Assembly (NCBI GenBank): GCA_002309295.1
Contig: DBXF01000067.1
Location: 58,137 to 73,551, forward strand
Origin: Bacteroidales bacterium UBA1219
Lineage (GTDB): Bacteria > Bacteroidota > Bacteroidia > Bacteroidales > P3
Direction of reading: 5' to 3'
DNA length: 15,415 nt
A program made the translations under genes and the position numbers. This document shows positions 6,445-12,384 of the stretch, in pieces; the first letter of the stretch is position 1; the number at the start of each line of letters is the position of its first letter. The notes below the pieces were generated by a model. That model had not been told where the DNA came from and made no database searches. It worked only from the letters and a program-made list of their open reading frames with translations.

Positions 6445-7510
6445 ATTGGTTGTTAGCCATTATCCATTCAAGGAAAAACGGGTCCTCCAGTTCATAGCAG
6501 TCGGTATAAATAACATACCCGTCTTTTTGAAGCCGTTTCAGGGCACTATACACGGTGCTTGTGCGATAGTCACTGTTTTGCAGGGGCTTGCCCGCCGCCA
6601 AACGTTGCAAAATCCACTTGTTTGTGCGGTTGAAATTCATCCACAGCCGCTCATAATCCAGTCCGTGGGTGGTAACGATGTGTTCCACGGCACTTTTGAA
6701 AGGATCTTCGGCATCGGGTTGCAAAACCCCCACCTGCCACACGTTTGCCGCCAGTTGTTGTGAATAATACGGATGACAGGAGGTGTACTGCAAAATACGG
6801 TCGGCCAGTTGGTTATGACTGTTGGGAAACTGTTCTGCCAGTCGTTCCGACAGGTATCGGTGGAAATCGTCGTAGGGCAGTCGGCCCAACCGCATAAGCT
6901 CACCGAAATGATAGAACGGCGATTTTTTGTTTTCAAAAATGTCCGTCATCATACTCTCCTGACTTCCAAGCAAGATATAGTTGATGTGCTTTTGCTGTTG
7001 CATAATGGATCGCATTTGTCGGTCTAGATTCTTTGCCAGACCGCAAATCTCCTGAAATTCGTCAAGCACCACAATCATCCTGTCGCTCTCCGAATGGGCT
7101 TTTTCTATAAGAGCAAGGACATCTTCGAGCAGAATTGTTTCATTCACACCGGGCTGGAACAACACCTCCATAGCTCCGCTAACGGGATTCGAGGAAATTG
7201 TGGGTATTATGCGGAAATGGGTTATCAGATGACGAACCCGTTCGACGGGATGCACCTTGAAAAACTCTTTCAGAAGTTTGGCCGAAAGGTCGGAAACCGA
7301 CGTTACCTGCTGCAGGTTTACCGTGATATGCTTGCGTCCGCTCTGTTTCACGGCCTTGGCCACCACGCTGCTTTTGCCGAAACGTCGCGGACTGATTAAT
7401 ATCAGATGATTTGCACTATTGATAAACTGGGTGATATAAGCTACCTCATTCACCCTGTCGGTGAAGTACTCTTCCTCCACTATAGTGCCGAATTTGAAAG
7501 GATTTTCCAT
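6443..7510 (-). CDS. AAA ATPase, ATPase_2 type (STAND-like) with C-terminal winged helix
   Basis: A 355-residue protein starting at MENPFKFG (7510); a start 18 codons upstream would overlap the leader repeat and gives an atypical N terminus. Walker A is ISPRRFGKSS (Lys about residue 46), Walker B is MIVVLDEFQEI, and a later LLGSQESMM looks like sensor 1. The C-terminal 60 residues contain STVYSALKRLQKDGYVI, a winged-helix pattern, ending in DPFFLEWI. This matches the ATPase_2/archaeal-type ATPase group, in which proteins often begin MxNPFxxG and occur in many genomic copies. Physiological roles are poorly known; some are paired with nuclease modules, but none is adjacent here. Base composition is less GC-rich than htpG or porX. 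A promoter and a 26-bp repeat lie in its upstream region. Confidence 0.88.
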   Translation of the reverse strand: MENPFKFGTIVEEEYFTDRVNEVAYITQFINSANHLILISPRRFGKSSVVAKAVKQSGRKHITVNLQQVTSVSDLSAKLLKEFFKVHPVERVRHLITHFRIIPTISSNPVSGAMEVLFQPGVNETILLEDVLALIEKAHSESDRMIVVLDEFQEICGLAKNLDRQMRSIMQQQKHINYILLGSQESMMTDIFENKKSPFYHFGELMRLGRLPYDDFHRYLSERLAEQFPNSHNQLADRILQYTSCHPYYSQQLAANVWQVGVLQPDAEDPFKSAVEHIVTTHGLDYERLWMNFNRTNKWILQRLAAGKPLQNSDYRTSTVYSALKRLQKDGYVIYTDCYELEDPFFLEWIMANNQ

Positions 7511-7519
7511 ATTACGTAT

Positions 7520-7545
7520 TTTTTCGTAACGACTTTTTCCGTAAT
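7520..7545 (-). repeat. 26-bp element, copy 1, in the ATPase leader
   Basis: An element containing tttttcgtaacgactttt recurs at 7772-7797 with 25 of 26 bases identical. Copy 1 lies between the promoter and the start codon of the ATPase gene, so it would be in the untranslated leader. Its flanks add ATTACG (7511-7516) facing CGTAAT (7540-7545), giving repeated TTACG/CGTAA half-sites. Confidence 0.8.
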
Positions 7546-7553
7546 TGATTTTG

Positions 7554-7561
7554 CAAATATA
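7554..7561 (-). promoter_or_regulatory. Bacteroidetes-type -7 box of the ATPase gene
   Basis: The minus strand reads TATATTTG followed by CAAAA, an exact TAnnTTTG match 44-51 bp upstream of the start codon. The -33 region is weak (no TTTG at 19-21 bp). The 26-bp repeat lies immediately downstream, where a bound protein or RNA structure could affect expression. Confidence 0.6.
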
Positions 7562-7771
7562 CACATTTTTTTAATACCGAAGAAATAATTTTGTACTTAC
7601 TTTGCAACATGCCGAAAATCAGTGTGTTCAAAAAAACAAATATGCCACAAATTGTCATAACCGATAGTGCTTCAGATGTGCTTTTTATGTTTTTTGGCAC
7701 TAAAACCATTCTTTATTCTTTTCTTACCCCTCTCAATCCCCTATTTACAAAGGGATTCCTTTACTACGAAA

Positions 7772-7797
7772 TTTTTCGTAACGACTTTTTTCGTAAT
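7772..7797 (-). repeat. 26-bp element, copy 2
   Basis: 25 of 26 bases match copy 1 at 7520-7545. It lies 252 bp upstream of copy 1 with respect to the ATPase gene. It is not followed by a start codon or by sequence resembling the ATPase gene, and the matching position upstream has only a degraded -7-like stretch. Confidence 0.8.
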
Positions 7798-7959
7798 ACA
7801 ATTTATTAGGGGAATATGAATATCGAAAAGCCTGAAAAAAGATAATAAGCCAGCAGAGTGGTTTCAGAAAAATTAAAGCATAAAACAGTCTTTTATTTTT
7901 CTGTAATTCTATTTTTATACCTAATCTCAGAAAAATATAACAACATTTTCGTTTTTTTG

Positions 7960-8020
7960 ATTACCATAAACCAGCGGAAAGTCGAAAAAAAAGTGAGATT
8001 CCGCACGTTTATGGTAATCG
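7960..8020. repeat. 61-bp long imperfect hairpin
   Basis: GATTACCATAAAC (7960-7972) faces its exact complement GTTTATGGTAATC (8008-8020). Inside, GCGGAA (7975-7980) faces TTCCGC (8000-8005) after a symmetric two-base internal loop. The terminal loop is 19 bases and A-rich. A total of 19 pairs in AT-rich DNA is unlikely by chance. There is no T run, so it is not an ordinary terminator. It could be a small structured RNA, a miniature element or a protein binding site. Confidence 0.8.
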
Positions 8021-8354
8021 GCATGACTAAATAACACGAAGCGACTGTAAGTTCCAATAAGAAACGCAACTTTTTTGAGAAAAAATGAGGTTACAAAGAT
8101 TTTTTTTTCACAGCTTAAACCAAAGCAACTCAAAAATAGTTTTCGGCATATACAAAATAAGGCAAGAAAGGCCGTTTTTTCAAGAAAAAAAGTGGCATTT
8201 TAACAGTTTTCACCGTTTTTATATCACTAAATATCAACACAATACAAAATTATTCATTTTGCATTATTTAAATTGAATAATGAATAATTTAATATAGTTA
8301 GTTTTACAAATTAAATACTCCTTTGGCTGAGCAAAGATTGTACCTAGGGCAGAA

Positions 8355-8373
8355 ATATGACATTTCGTCATAT
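8355..8373. repeat. Inverted repeat upstream of porX
   Basis: ATATGAC and GTCATAT are perfect arms around a five-base loop (ATTTC), about 140 bp before the porX start. Position and symmetry suit an operator, but no matching promoter boxes were found here. Confidence 0.55.
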
Positions 8374-8511
8374 CCCGATACCGCCGCAACCCCAACATTT
8401 GGCACCGAAGCCTCAATCAATCATCACCAATAAACACGAAGTTATATTATTTTTCACTATCACATAACAAAATAGCAATTCTTCCGTTTTTTGGGAAAAC
8501 GAACGTAATTT

Positions 8512-10062
8512 ATGGACAAAACAACCATTCTTTGGGCCGACGACGAGATTGACCTGCTGAAACCGCACATCATGTTCCTCGAAGACAAAGGCTACAACGT
8601 CATTGCCGTCACCAGCGGCGACGAAGCCTTGGACGAGCTCTCGCACCACGTGGTGGACATCGTTTTCCTCGACGAGAACATGCCCGGACTCACCGGCTTG
8701 GACACCCTGAGCATCATCAAAAGCAAACACCCCATGGTTCCCGTGGTGATGATCACCAAAAGCGAAGAGGAACACATTATGGACGAGGCCCTTGGCGGAA
8801 AAATCTCCGACTACCTGATAAAACCCGTCAAACCGAACCAGATACTGCTTACCGTAAAGAAACACACCGAGGGCAAACGTCTCGCCGATCAGAAATCGAT
8901 ACAGAACTACCAGCAGAATTTCCGCAACATAAGCATGGAGCTGATGAACCCGCTCTCCGCCGAAGGCTGGGTGGACATCTACAAACGTCTGGTGCAGTGG
9001 GATTTGGAACTATCCAAGACCGAAGACCGCAATACCCACGAGATACTTTACTCGCAACGAGCCGAGGCCGACCAGCTTTTTTGCCGTTTCTACGAACAAA
9101 ACTACGAGGACTGGCTCAGCGGACGTGCCGAAAAACCCCTTATGTCGCCCACAGTGCTGAAAGAGAAGCTGTTCCCACTGCTGAAAGACGACAAGCCTAC
9201 CTTTCTCATCGTTATCGACAACTTCCGTTTCGACCAATGGAAATACACCCAGCACACCATCGAAACGCTGTTCCACACCGAGGAGGAGTGCGTCTATTAC
9301 AGCATACTTCCCACCACCACGCAGTACGCCCGCAACGCCCTGTTTTCGGGACTTATGCCTTCCGAAATTGAGAAGAAATATCCCCAATATTGGATCAACG
9401 AAACCGAGGAGGGCAACAAAAACCAGTACGAAAACGAGCTCCTCGACGAAAACCTGCGCCGCTATGGCTTCAACATCAAACACTCTTACCACAAGGTGCT
9501 CAACGCCACTTTCGGCAAAAAACTTATCGAAAGCATCCCCCGCATGCTGCAGAACAAACTCACGGTGGTTATCTACAACTTTATCGACATGCTTTCGCAC
9601 GCCCGCACCGAGCTGGACATCATTCGCGAGTTGGCTGAAAACGAACAGTCGTACCGCTCGCTCACCCTCTCGTGGCTCGAACATTCGCCGCTTATGGACT
9701 TCCTCAAACGCATAGCCGAGGAGGACGTGAACCTCGTCATCACCACCGACCACGGCTCGGTGAAAATCAACAATCCTGTAAAGGTGAAAGGCGACAAGGA
9801 CGTGTCGGTGAACCTGCGCTACAAAGTGGGACGACTGCTCGACTACAACCCCAAACAGGTGTACGAGGTGAAAGACGCATCAAAGATTTTCCTGCCCAAA
9901 CTTTATGTAACTTCCCCCTACATCTTCGCCCACCGCAACGACTTCTTTGCCTACCCCAACAACTACAACCAGTACGTGCAATATTATATGAACACCTTCC
10001 AGCACGGCGGCATCTCGATGGAAGAAAACCTCGTGCCGTTCATTATCCTTAAAAAACGTTAG
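8512..10062 (+). CDS. porX: Type IX secretion system response regulator PorX (receiver + PglZ)
   Basis: A 516-residue two-domain protein. Residues 1-120 are a CheY-like receiver with the acidic pair Asp10-Asp11, phospho-acceptor Asp54 (FLDENMPG), Thr82 and Lys104. The rest is a PglZ/alkaline-phosphatase-superfamily domain with metal-site motifs VIDNFRFDQW (Asp236), the nucleophile-region threonines of LPTTTQYARNALFSG (268-270), NFIDMLSHAR and ITTDHGSVK. The N terminus ILWADDEIDLLKPHI is close to the PorX signature. In Porphyromonas and Flavobacterium, PorX pairs with sensor PorY, influences sigma factor SigP and PorL, and its PglZ domain cleaves oligonucleotides; it is required for type IX secretion and gliding. 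No sensor kinase gene is adjacent, as is usual for porX. Its stop overlaps a possible GTG of ispE, so cotranscription with ispE is likely. The start has no competing ATG upstream in frame. Confidence 0.95.
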   Translation: MDKTTILWADDEIDLLKPHIMFLEDKGYNVIAVTSGDEALDELSHHVVDIVFLDENMPGLTGLDTLSIIKSKHPMVPVVMITKSEEEHIMDEALGGKISDYLIKPVKPNQILLTVKKHTEGKRLADQKSIQNYQQNFRNISMELMNPLSAEGWVDIYKRLVQWDLELSKTEDRNTHEILYSQRAEADQLFCRFYEQNYEDWLSGRAEKPLMSPTVLKEKLFPLLKDDKPTFLIVIDNFRFDQWKYTQHTIETLFHTEEECVYYSILPTTTQYARNALFSGLMPSEIEKKYPQYWINETEEGNKNQYENELLDENLRRYGFNIKHSYHKVLNATFGKKLIESIPRMLQNKLTVVIYNFIDMLSHARTELDIIRELAENEQSYRSLTLSWLEHSPLMDFLKRIAEEDVNLVITTDHGSVKINNPVKVKGDKDVSVNLRYKVGRLLDYNPKQVYEVKDASKIFLPKLYVTSPYIFAHRNDFFAYPNNYNQYVQYYMNTFQHGGISMEENLVPFIILKKR

Positions 10063-10067
10063 TGCCG

Positions 10068-10889
10068 ATGACCGAACACCCCAACTGCAAGATAAACATC
10101 GGCCTGAACATCGTAGCCAAGCGTCCCGACGGCTACCACAACCTCGAGTCGGTGTTCTACCCCATACCCATCCGCGACACGCTGGAGATAGTGAAAGCGG
10201 ACACCTTCAGCTTTGAGCAGGACGGCATTGCTCTCGACTGCCAAGGCAATGAAAATCTGTGCGTTAAAGCTTACCGCCTGATGCAAAAGGACTTCCCGCA
10301 GATCGGTCCCGTGGCCATACGCTTGACCAAAAACATACCCTCGGGCGCAGGCATGGGCGGCGGCTCCTCCGACGCAGCGTTCACCATAAAGATGCTTAAC
10401 TCGCTGTTCCAGTTGGGATTACGCACCGAACAGCTGCAAGGCTACGCCGCACGTCTCGGCGCCGACTGCGCTTTCTTCATTGAGAACAAACCGGTGTTCG
10501 CCAGCCAGAAAGGCGATGTGTTTCAGGATATTACGCTTGATTTTTCGGGATACCGTCTGCTTTTGGCCAAACCCGACGTGGGTGTGAGCACCGCCGAGGC
10601 CTACCGCAGCATAGTGCCCGCCCCGGCACCATTCGACCTGCGCAAACTCGGCTCCACACCGATGGAAGAATGGAAATACTTGGTTACCAACGATTTCGAG
10701 AAGTCGATTTTTGAAAAACTCCCCGTACTACGAGACATAAAAGAGCGTATGTACCAAGGTGGAGCAGTGTATGCGGCAATGAGCGGCAGCGGATCCACAA
10801 TCTATGGCTTCTTTGCTAAAAACCAAGATATTACAGAGCTACGCATGGACTTCGATAAACGGTTTTTCACGGCGGAGATTGCATTTTAA
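10068..10889 (+). CDS. ispE: 4-diphosphocytidyl-2-C-methyl-D-erythritol kinase (IspE)
   Basis: A 273-residue GHMP kinase of the MEP pathway, phosphorylating CDP-methylerythritol with ATP in the cytosol on the way to IPP and DMAPP. Seen: N-terminal PNCKINIGLNI with the catalytic-site Lys (residue 8), DGYHNLESVF, the GHMP glycine loop PSGAGMGGGSSDAA (about residues 88-101), GADCAFFI with the catalytic Asp, and the C-terminal MSGSGSTIYGFF. Length fits the family. ATG at 10068 is preferred; a GTG at 10062 overlaps the porX stop and would add two residues. The gene follows porX without room for a promoter. A probable terminator lies just downstream. Confidence 0.95.
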   Translation: MTEHPNCKINIGLNIVAKRPDGYHNLESVFYPIPIRDTLEIVKADTFSFEQDGIALDCQGNENLCVKAYRLMQKDFPQIGPVAIRLTKNIPSGAGMGGGSSDAAFTIKMLNSLFQLGLRTEQLQGYAARLGADCAFFIENKPVFASQKGDVFQDITLDFSGYRLLLAKPDVGVSTAEAYRSIVPAPAPFDLRKLGSTPMEEWKYLVTNDFEKSIFEKLPVLRDIKERMYQGGAVYAAMSGSGSTIYGFFAKNQDITELRMDFDKRFFTAEIAF

Positions 10890-10897
10890 TGCTCCTG

Positions 10898-10929
10898 CTC
10901 GCCTTCGGCTCGCGAGATCTTTTTGATTT
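10898..10929 (+). terminator. Possible terminator of porX-ispE
   Basis: CTCGC (10898-10902) pairs with GCGAG (10912-10916) around a GC-rich loop that can itself form GCC-TTC-GGC. Two T-rich runs follow. It begins 8 bp after the ispE stop. The stem is short, and it may equally be a member of the local hairpin family. Confidence 0.5.
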
Positions 10930-10942
10930 TTTTTGTTTTCCT

Positions 10943-11002
10943 GCTCGTCTTCTACGAGCGAAATCATATAAATCTTGTAAATAGCTTTCGCCTACGGCGA
11001 AA
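10943..11002. repeat. Two small perfect hairpins after ispE
   Basis: GCTCGT-CTTCT-ACGAGC (10943-10959) and TTTCGCC-TAC-GGCGAAA (10986-11002). The TAC loop recurs in the hairpin at 14012-14024. They sit between the probable ispE terminator and the larger three-hairpin element, in a gene-free stretch. Confidence 0.7.
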
Positions 11003-11046
11003 TTACTATACTGACAACTTTATTAAGATATTGTTCGGTTTGAAAA

Positions 11047-11133
11047 AGCCCTGAAAGGGCGACATATTATAGGCGGGGGTGTTAACCCCCGTTTAAATAA
11101 GAGCATTACATTTGAACCCTGAAGGGGTGACAG
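11047..11133 (-). repeat. Three-hairpin intergenic element, copy A
   Basis: An 87-bp element made of GCCCT-GAA-AGGGC (11048-11060), CGGGGGT-GTTA-ACCCCCG (11074-11091) and ACCCT-GAA-GGGGT (11116-11128, one wobble pair). Its reverse complement aligns over its full length with the 89-bp element at 13937-14025, including the outer CTGTC(A/G)CCCCTTCAGGG and the inner TGTCGCCC sequences. The two copies are in opposite orientation and bracket the lipoprotein-protease operon. The layout recalls REP/BIME elements mobilised by RAYT transposases; no such gene is in the window. Confidence 0.8.
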
Positions 11134-11166
11134 AAATAAAAAAAATGTCCAGAAAAACAATTTTCT

Positions 11167-11215
11167 TTGGCAAAAAAAAATCAATTACATTTGGTCCGCA
11201 AAAAAATTTTGCCAA
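11167..11215. promoter_or_regulatory. Candidate operator: 9-bp inverted repeat overlapping the -33 box
   Basis: TTGGCAAAA (11167-11175) and TTTTGCCAA (11207-11215) are exact complements, 40 bp apart centre to centre (about four helical turns). The right arm covers the TTTG -33 box at 11208-11211. A dimeric regulator bridging both arms would block the promoter. The arms are A/T-rich outside GGC/GCC, so chance is not excluded. Confidence 0.45.
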
Positions 11216-11238
11216 TTTAGAAAAAAATTGTAATTTTG
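11208..11238 (+). promoter_or_regulatory. Bacteroidetes sigma-ABfr-type promoter of the leader and operon
   Basis: TTTG (11208-11211) and TAATTTTG (11231-11238) with exactly 19 bp between them, a full consensus match. Transcription would begin near 11242-11248, giving a leader of about 300 nt before the lipoprotein start codon. Confidence 0.85.
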
Positions 11239-11244
11239 CAACCG

Positions 11245-11475
11245 CTTACGCGAGAATTGTAAGTGGCAAGAAAAGCATTGCTATACTGTCCTGATATCGA
11301 AATTTCGGCAAAATTTTTTGAAGGAGGGCGGGGCATTTCGCTTGATTTGTATGCATTTCTAACACTGCATACTCTCAGGCGTGAGATATGTTCCATTAAC
11401 ATTCGTTCCTTCAAGGTTTGCCGAAGCCGCGATACCAACGGATAGGATCACATAAGTCTCATGCCTTTCTTTTTT
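11245..11475 (+). ncRNA. Candidate structured RNA: attenuator-type leader or free-standing small RNA
   Basis: Between a consensus promoter and a lipoprotein gene lie several helices: CTTAC/GTAAG (11245-11249, 11259-11263), GTATGCA/TGCATAC (11349-11355, 11366-11372), ATGTT/AACAT (11388-11402), GGTTT/AAGCC (11415-11428), and a 10-pair closing stem AGGCGTGAGA/TCTCATGCCT (11377-11386 with 11457-11466, one G-T pair) followed by TTCTTTTTT. The TGAGA part of that stem can pair instead with TCTCA at 11373-11377 around a GGCG loop, so two exclusive folds exist. This would suit a terminator/antiterminator switch, or an independent RNA of about 230 nt ending at the T run. I cannot assign it to a known riboswitch or to a named Bacteroidales small RNA by eye. 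Pairings were found by inspection, not by energy calculation. Confidence 0.45.
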
Positions 11476-11544
11476 ACAAAGTTTTTTCCTGTTGGAGACT
11501 TGGGGATATAAAAGTTGCGCCCGGCACGTATTAGGGTTAAACAA

Positions 11545-12384
11545 ATGAAAAGAACAAGCATTAAAATGTTTGGCATGATGCTAATGGCATCTACTATTGC
11601 GACGTTTTTGTTGCAATCGTGCAAGACACAGACCCAGATGTTGACACAAAGGGTTACCTATAGTGTTGCAAACCAAGACAATGAAGGCAGAACCAACCAA
11701 GATCAGTTTAATGTCGAATATGACAAGTTCGTAATTCAATATTCCGCTGACGGAGAATGCACAATAATCAACAATTCCGATTCTATGATGTATATAGATA
11801 TGGGTGAGTCGTATTTTGCTGTCCTCGGAGAGGCATTCCCGCTTTATGACAACACCGTGCGCACAAACAGCAGCACTACATCAGTAGGAACTTCCAAAGG
11901 TGTTGCGGCTAATAGTTATTACTATAATACTAGTTACGGCAAAACCAAAACTATTGAAAAAAGTGAAACAAATACCACCCAGACACAAGAAGAGAGAATC
12001 GTTACAATTCCACCCTACAGCCGCCGTCAGATAAAATTCCATCAACTTGGAGCTCCTGATATTAAAGAAGTCGTAAATGTAAACGGAAAAGAAAAAGAGC
12101 AATTCAAAAAGGTAGGTTCTGTTTACAACTACACCAATGAATACGCAGATGTAAGCGGACACACGATGACCTACACATTCAACCCACAAGTTTATAAAAA
12201 AATGGCCCGTAACAATTTCACCCTAACAAAAGAGGAAATTCTTTCAACTCCCGCACCCGTTCAGAAAAAATCTGTAGGACAACGCACTATGGAAGGACCT
12301 TCCCGCAAAGTTCCGAGTGCGGGATTGTGGTTTACTTTAATTGGACTTACAATCGGAGGTTTTGTTATTATAGCAAATATATAA
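11545..12384 (+). CDS. Lipoprotein of unknown function with C-terminal hydrophobic segment
   Basis: A 279-residue protein from the ATG at 11545; an upstream GTG in frame would spoil the signal sequence. The N terminus is a lipoprotein signal (hydrophobic core, then LLQSC, lipid-bearing Cys26). The mature part is Asn/Thr/Ser/Gln-rich and looks beta-structured and surface-like: a segment with YSADGECTIINNSDSMMYI, a Tyr/Ser/Thr-rich low-complexity loop (about residues 110-155), then IVTIPPYSRRQIKFHQLG. It ends in LWFTLIGLTIGGFVIIANI, a possible membrane helix, which is unusual for a lipoprotein already anchored at its N terminus. No known domain is recognised. The stop codon is directly followed by the start of the protease gene. 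Composition is clearly more AT-rich than porX, ispE or thiN. Confidence 0.8.
   Translation: MKRTSIKMFGMMLMASTIATFLLQSCKTQTQMLTQRVTYSVANQDNEGRTNQDQFNVEYDKFVIQYSADGECTIINNSDSMMYIDMGESYFAVLGEAFPLYDNTVRTNSSTTSVGTSKGVAANSYYYNTSYGKTKTIEKSETNTTQTQEERIVTIPPYSRRQIKFHQLGAPDIKEVVNVNGKEKEQFKKVGSVYNYTNEYADVSGHTMTYTFNPQVYKKMARNNFTLTKEEILSTPAPVQKKSVGQRTMEGPSRKVPSAGLWFTLIGLTIGGFVIIANI

Larger units (their letters stand above)
7565..8511. other. AT-rich 950-bp gene-free stretch between the divergent ATPase and porX genes
   Basis: No reading frame here has a credible start, length and composition together. A 67-codon frame from 7609 (beginning MPKISVFKKTN) has no recognisable domain and a Phe/Tyr-rich tail typical of noncoding AT-rich DNA. 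Visible structures are the second 26-bp repeat, a 61-bp long hairpin (7960-8020), a 12-bp inverted repeat (8247-8258 with 8279-8290), a 7-bp inverted repeat (8355-8373) and a small stem-loop just before porX (8485-8501). The stretch could hold decayed genes or small RNAs; I cannot show either. Confidence 0.6.

Noticed and set aside
7609..7809. Possible small gene beginning MPKISVFKKTN with a -7-like sequence just before it
   Set aside because: The box (TTACTTTG) is imperfect and directly abuts the ATG, no -33 box fits, the tail is AT-driven Phe/Tyr, and the 26-bp repeat lies within it.
9010..9753. Minus-strand frame of about 250 codons inside porX
   Set aside because: Antisense shadow; the plus strand encodes the conserved PglZ motifs without interruption.
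11359..11544. Minus-strand small frame overlapping the leader
   Set aside because: It spans the predicted closing stem and T run of the candidate RNA, and its start lies against the lipoprotein gene. More likely noncoding DNA open by chance.
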